This document shows positions 14,936 to 16,636 of a stretch of DNA of 16,636 nt, one piece after another. The number at the start of each line of letters is the position of its first letter. The stretch's first letter is position 1. The notes below the pieces were generated by a model that had not been told where the DNA came from, ran no database searches, and saw only the letters and a list, made by a program, of their open reading frames with translations. Origin of the DNA: JAJXZP01 sp035505775. GTDB taxonomy: Bacteria; Spirochaetota; Spirochaetia; Treponematales; Rectinemataceae. Position numbers and translations under genes: made by a program. Location of the stretch: contig DATJQN010000348.1 of NCBI GenBank assembly GCA_035505775.1, positions 1-16,636 on the forward strand, written 5' to 3'.

Positions 14936-16492
14936 ATGAACGCACGAATGAATTCGCCCGCGCGATTGGCATTGATCGTCCTGGCTTCGGGCATGCTGGT
15001 CGCGGCCGTCGGCGCCTGCTCGAAGCAGTCGGGTGCGGGGCCGGCAACGGCCCCGGCGCAGGGTGCCGCGGGGGCTCAGGGTGGAGGCGGGCAATACCGG
15101 GGCGGGAACGGCCAATACCAGGGCGGGCAGGGCGGCCGCAGGCAGGCCACCGTGCCCGTGCAGGCCACGACGGTGCAGGTCGGGCTGCTCTCCGCCGACC
15201 GTGACACGGCCGGGGTCGTCTCACCGCTCACGCAGAGCCAGGTGGCCGCGCAGGTTGCCGGTGTGGTCAAAAACGTGGCCCACCTGGCCGGCGACTGGGT
15301 CCAGAGCGGGACACTGATCGTCCAGCTCGACGATGCCCAGCTCAAGCTCAGCGTGGCCAACGCCCAGGCCGCGCTCGACAACGCAAACATCAACCTGTCC
15401 ATCGGCGAGGATAACGCCAACCAGGCCAATCCCAAGCTTGCCCTGCAGGTCCAGTCCGCGCAGTCGGCCCTGGACTCGGCCCAGAAGAACTACGATTCCC
15501 AGAAAGCCCTGTACGCGTTGGGCGGCATATCCGCCTCGCAGCTGGACTCGGCGGCGAGCCAGCTGACCGCCGCCCAGGCCAACCTCGAGGGCGCCAAGAC
15601 CGCGCTCGACCAGAACCAGAAGTCGGGAGACCAGACCATCGCCCAGCTCAGGCTGGCCGTCACCCAGGCCGAGAACGCCCTCCAGCAGGCGAAGCTAAAC
15701 CTGCAGTACGCCTCGATCCGCGCCCCCTTCGCCGGGCAGATCGCCGCGATGAATGTCCAGCCCGGGATGTATGTCGGGCTCAACACGCCGGTGTTCACGC
15801 TGGTGAGCGCTTCCCGGCAGATCGCCTTCAGCGTGGCCCCTTCCGACGCTCCAGCGCTTCCCGTCGGTACCAAACTCACCTTCGAATATGGCGGCAAAAG
15901 CTACCCGATCCGCGTCACCCAGGCGCCGTCGGCGCCGATCAACGGGGTCATTCCCATGGTGGCCTCCGCGCTCGGACCCTTCAATCTGCCCTTCGGAACC
16001 ATCGGCAACATCAGCTATCCCGTCGGAGTGGCGCGTGGCGCACTGGTGCCCATCGCAGCCCTCGCCACCCTCGAGAACCAGAACTACGTGTTCCTGGTCG
16101 AGAACGGAAAGGCCGTGATCCAGAATGTGTCGATCATCGGCGAGGCCGGCATAACGGCCGTGGTCGACGGGCTGGCCGCGGGCGCGACGGTCGTGGTCAG
16201 TCCTCCTCCGGGGCTGTTGCAGGGCACGCCCGTCCAGGTCGTCGTTGCGCAGGGCGCGGCGCAAGGCGCTCCGGGGCAGTCGCCTGGGGCGGCGCCCGGG
16301 GCGACGCCCCAGGCGACGCCGGCCGGTGCGCGGCCCGGACAGCCCGGCGCGAGACAAGGCTCGGCCGCTCCGGGGCAGCCCGGAGCCACGGGAACGTGGT
16401 CGGGCACGCGTTCGAGCCAGGGCGGGAGCGCACAGCCGGGGAGCAGCCCGGGTGCGCAAGCCACGACGGACACGTCGGTGGGCAAGCCATGA
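14936..16492 (+). CDS. RND efflux periplasmic adaptor (membrane fusion lipoprotein, HlyD/AcrA type)
   Basis: The 518-residue adaptor links the TolC-like channel to the RND pump. The start at 14936 is chosen because AGGAG (14924-14928), overlapping the tolC-like stop, lies seven bases upstream; the ATG at 14930 is only one base from it. The signal sequence ends VGAC, so Cys28 is probably lipidated. A Gly/Gln-rich linker (about 40-70) precedes the lipoyl half-motif VAAQVAGVVKNVAHLAGDWVQ (103-123). A long coiled-coil hairpin rich in Ala/Gln/Leu (about 133-257) follows, then the second lipoyl half IRAPFAGQIAAMNVQPGMYV (261-280) and the beta-barrel and membrane-proximal domain with VPIAAL. From about 437 to the end is an 80-residue Pro/Gly/Ala/Gln tail that is not part of the usual fold. 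Substrate is not predictable. Confidence 0.94.
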   Translation: MNARMNSPARLALIVLASGMLVAAVGACSKQSGAGPATAPAQGAAGAQGGGGQYRGGNGQYQGGQGGRRQATVPVQATTVQVGLLSADRDTAGVVSPLTQSQVAAQVAGVVKNVAHLAGDWVQSGTLIVQLDDAQLKLSVANAQAALDNANINLSIGEDNANQANPKLALQVQSAQSALDSAQKNYDSQKALYALGGISASQLDSAASQLTAAQANLEGAKTALDQNQKSGDQTIAQLRLAVTQAENALQQAKLNLQYASIRAPFAGQIAAMNVQPGMYVGLNTPVFTLVSASRQIAFSVAPSDAPALPVGTKLTFEYGGKSYPIRVTQAPSAPINGVIPMVASALGPFNLPFGTIGNISYPVGVARGALVPIAALATLENQNYVFLVENGKAVIQNVSIIGEAGITAVVDGLAAGATVVVSPPPGLLQGTPVQVVVAQGAAQGAPGQSPGAAPGATPQATPAGARPGQPGARQGSAAPGQPGATGTWSGTRSSQGGSAQPGSSPGAQATTDTSVGKP

Positions 16493-16636
16493 GCAAGGTC
16501 CGCGAACTGGAGACTCAGGTCTTCAACAAGGTCAACCCGGCCATCAAGTTCTCGGTAACACGCTATGTCCTGGCCATCGGCATATTCGTTGCGATCGTCG
16601 CATTCGGGATCGTGAGTGCGCTACATCTCGGCGTGG
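16489..16636 (+). CDS. RND efflux pump, N-terminal fragment cut by the window edge
   Basis: Forty-nine codons are visible. The ATG overlaps the adaptor stop as ATGA, so translation is likely coupled. After a polar N-terminus of about 20 residues, FSVTRYVLAIGIFVAIVAFG and the following residues match the first transmembrane helix of AcrB/MexB-type pumps, whose usual form is S-V-x-R-P-V followed by a hydrophobic stretch and G-x-x-S. The usual Pro after Arg is Tyr26 here. Position directly after a channel and an adaptor makes the assignment strong, though the catalytic and drug-binding regions lie outside the window. It should be the proton-driven inner membrane component. Confidence 0.85.
   Translation, partial: MSKVRELETQVFNKVNPAIKFSVTRYVLAIGIFVAIVAFGIVSALHLGV

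Overview
This is a GC-rich, gene-dense bacterial window from a double-membrane organism. It holds a TolC/membrane-fusion/RND efflux operon and two probable lipoproteins. A high-GC spirochaete (Spirochaetota) is my best guess: groEL stands without groES beside it, a family B DNA polymerase II is present, and the RluA-type enzyme carries an insert I associate with spirochaetes and Bacteroidetes. This is inference, and other Gram-negative phyla are possible. No rRNA, tRNA, CRISPR array, insertion sequence or prophage gene was seen, and no gene-free stretch exceeds 300 bases. Bases 1-146 hold no gene I can support.

Layout. 147-1007 (+) is a stand-alone class II glutamine amidotransferase domain protein. 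It converges on a minus-strand ABC transporter operon (4291 down to 1093), ordered binding protein, permease, permease, ATPase, which looks like the GluABCD glutamate uptake system known from actinobacteria. A perfect hairpin lies between the binding-protein gene and the first permease gene. groEL (6200-4545, -) follows, with a textbook intrinsic terminator and a candidate promoter but no CIRCE element. Divergent from it is a MarR-type regulator, then an RluA-type pseudouridine synthase.

7691-10715 (-) holds three genes: an orphan PIN-domain protein, an M29 aminopeptidase with its own candidate promoter, and a lipoprotein with two retropepsin-like halves plus a PDZ domain. Divergent from the PIN gene is DNA polymerase II (polB), with all proofreading and polymerase motifs intact. 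The window ends in a tripartite efflux operon: TolC-type outer membrane channel, lipoprotein periplasmic adaptor, and the first 49 codons of an RND pump.

The most notable pattern is at gene starts. Minus-strand genes and operon-internal genes mostly have clear Shine-Dalgarno sequences. Several plus-strand first genes (rluA-like, polB, tolC-like, perhaps marR-like) lack a usable one and instead have a -10-like hexamer (TAGAAT, TATACT, TATAGT) ending 5-8 bases before the ATG. This is the spacing expected for leaderless mRNAs. Several starts were moved from the longest open frame to a GTG or ATG with a properly spaced Shine-Dalgarno sequence.
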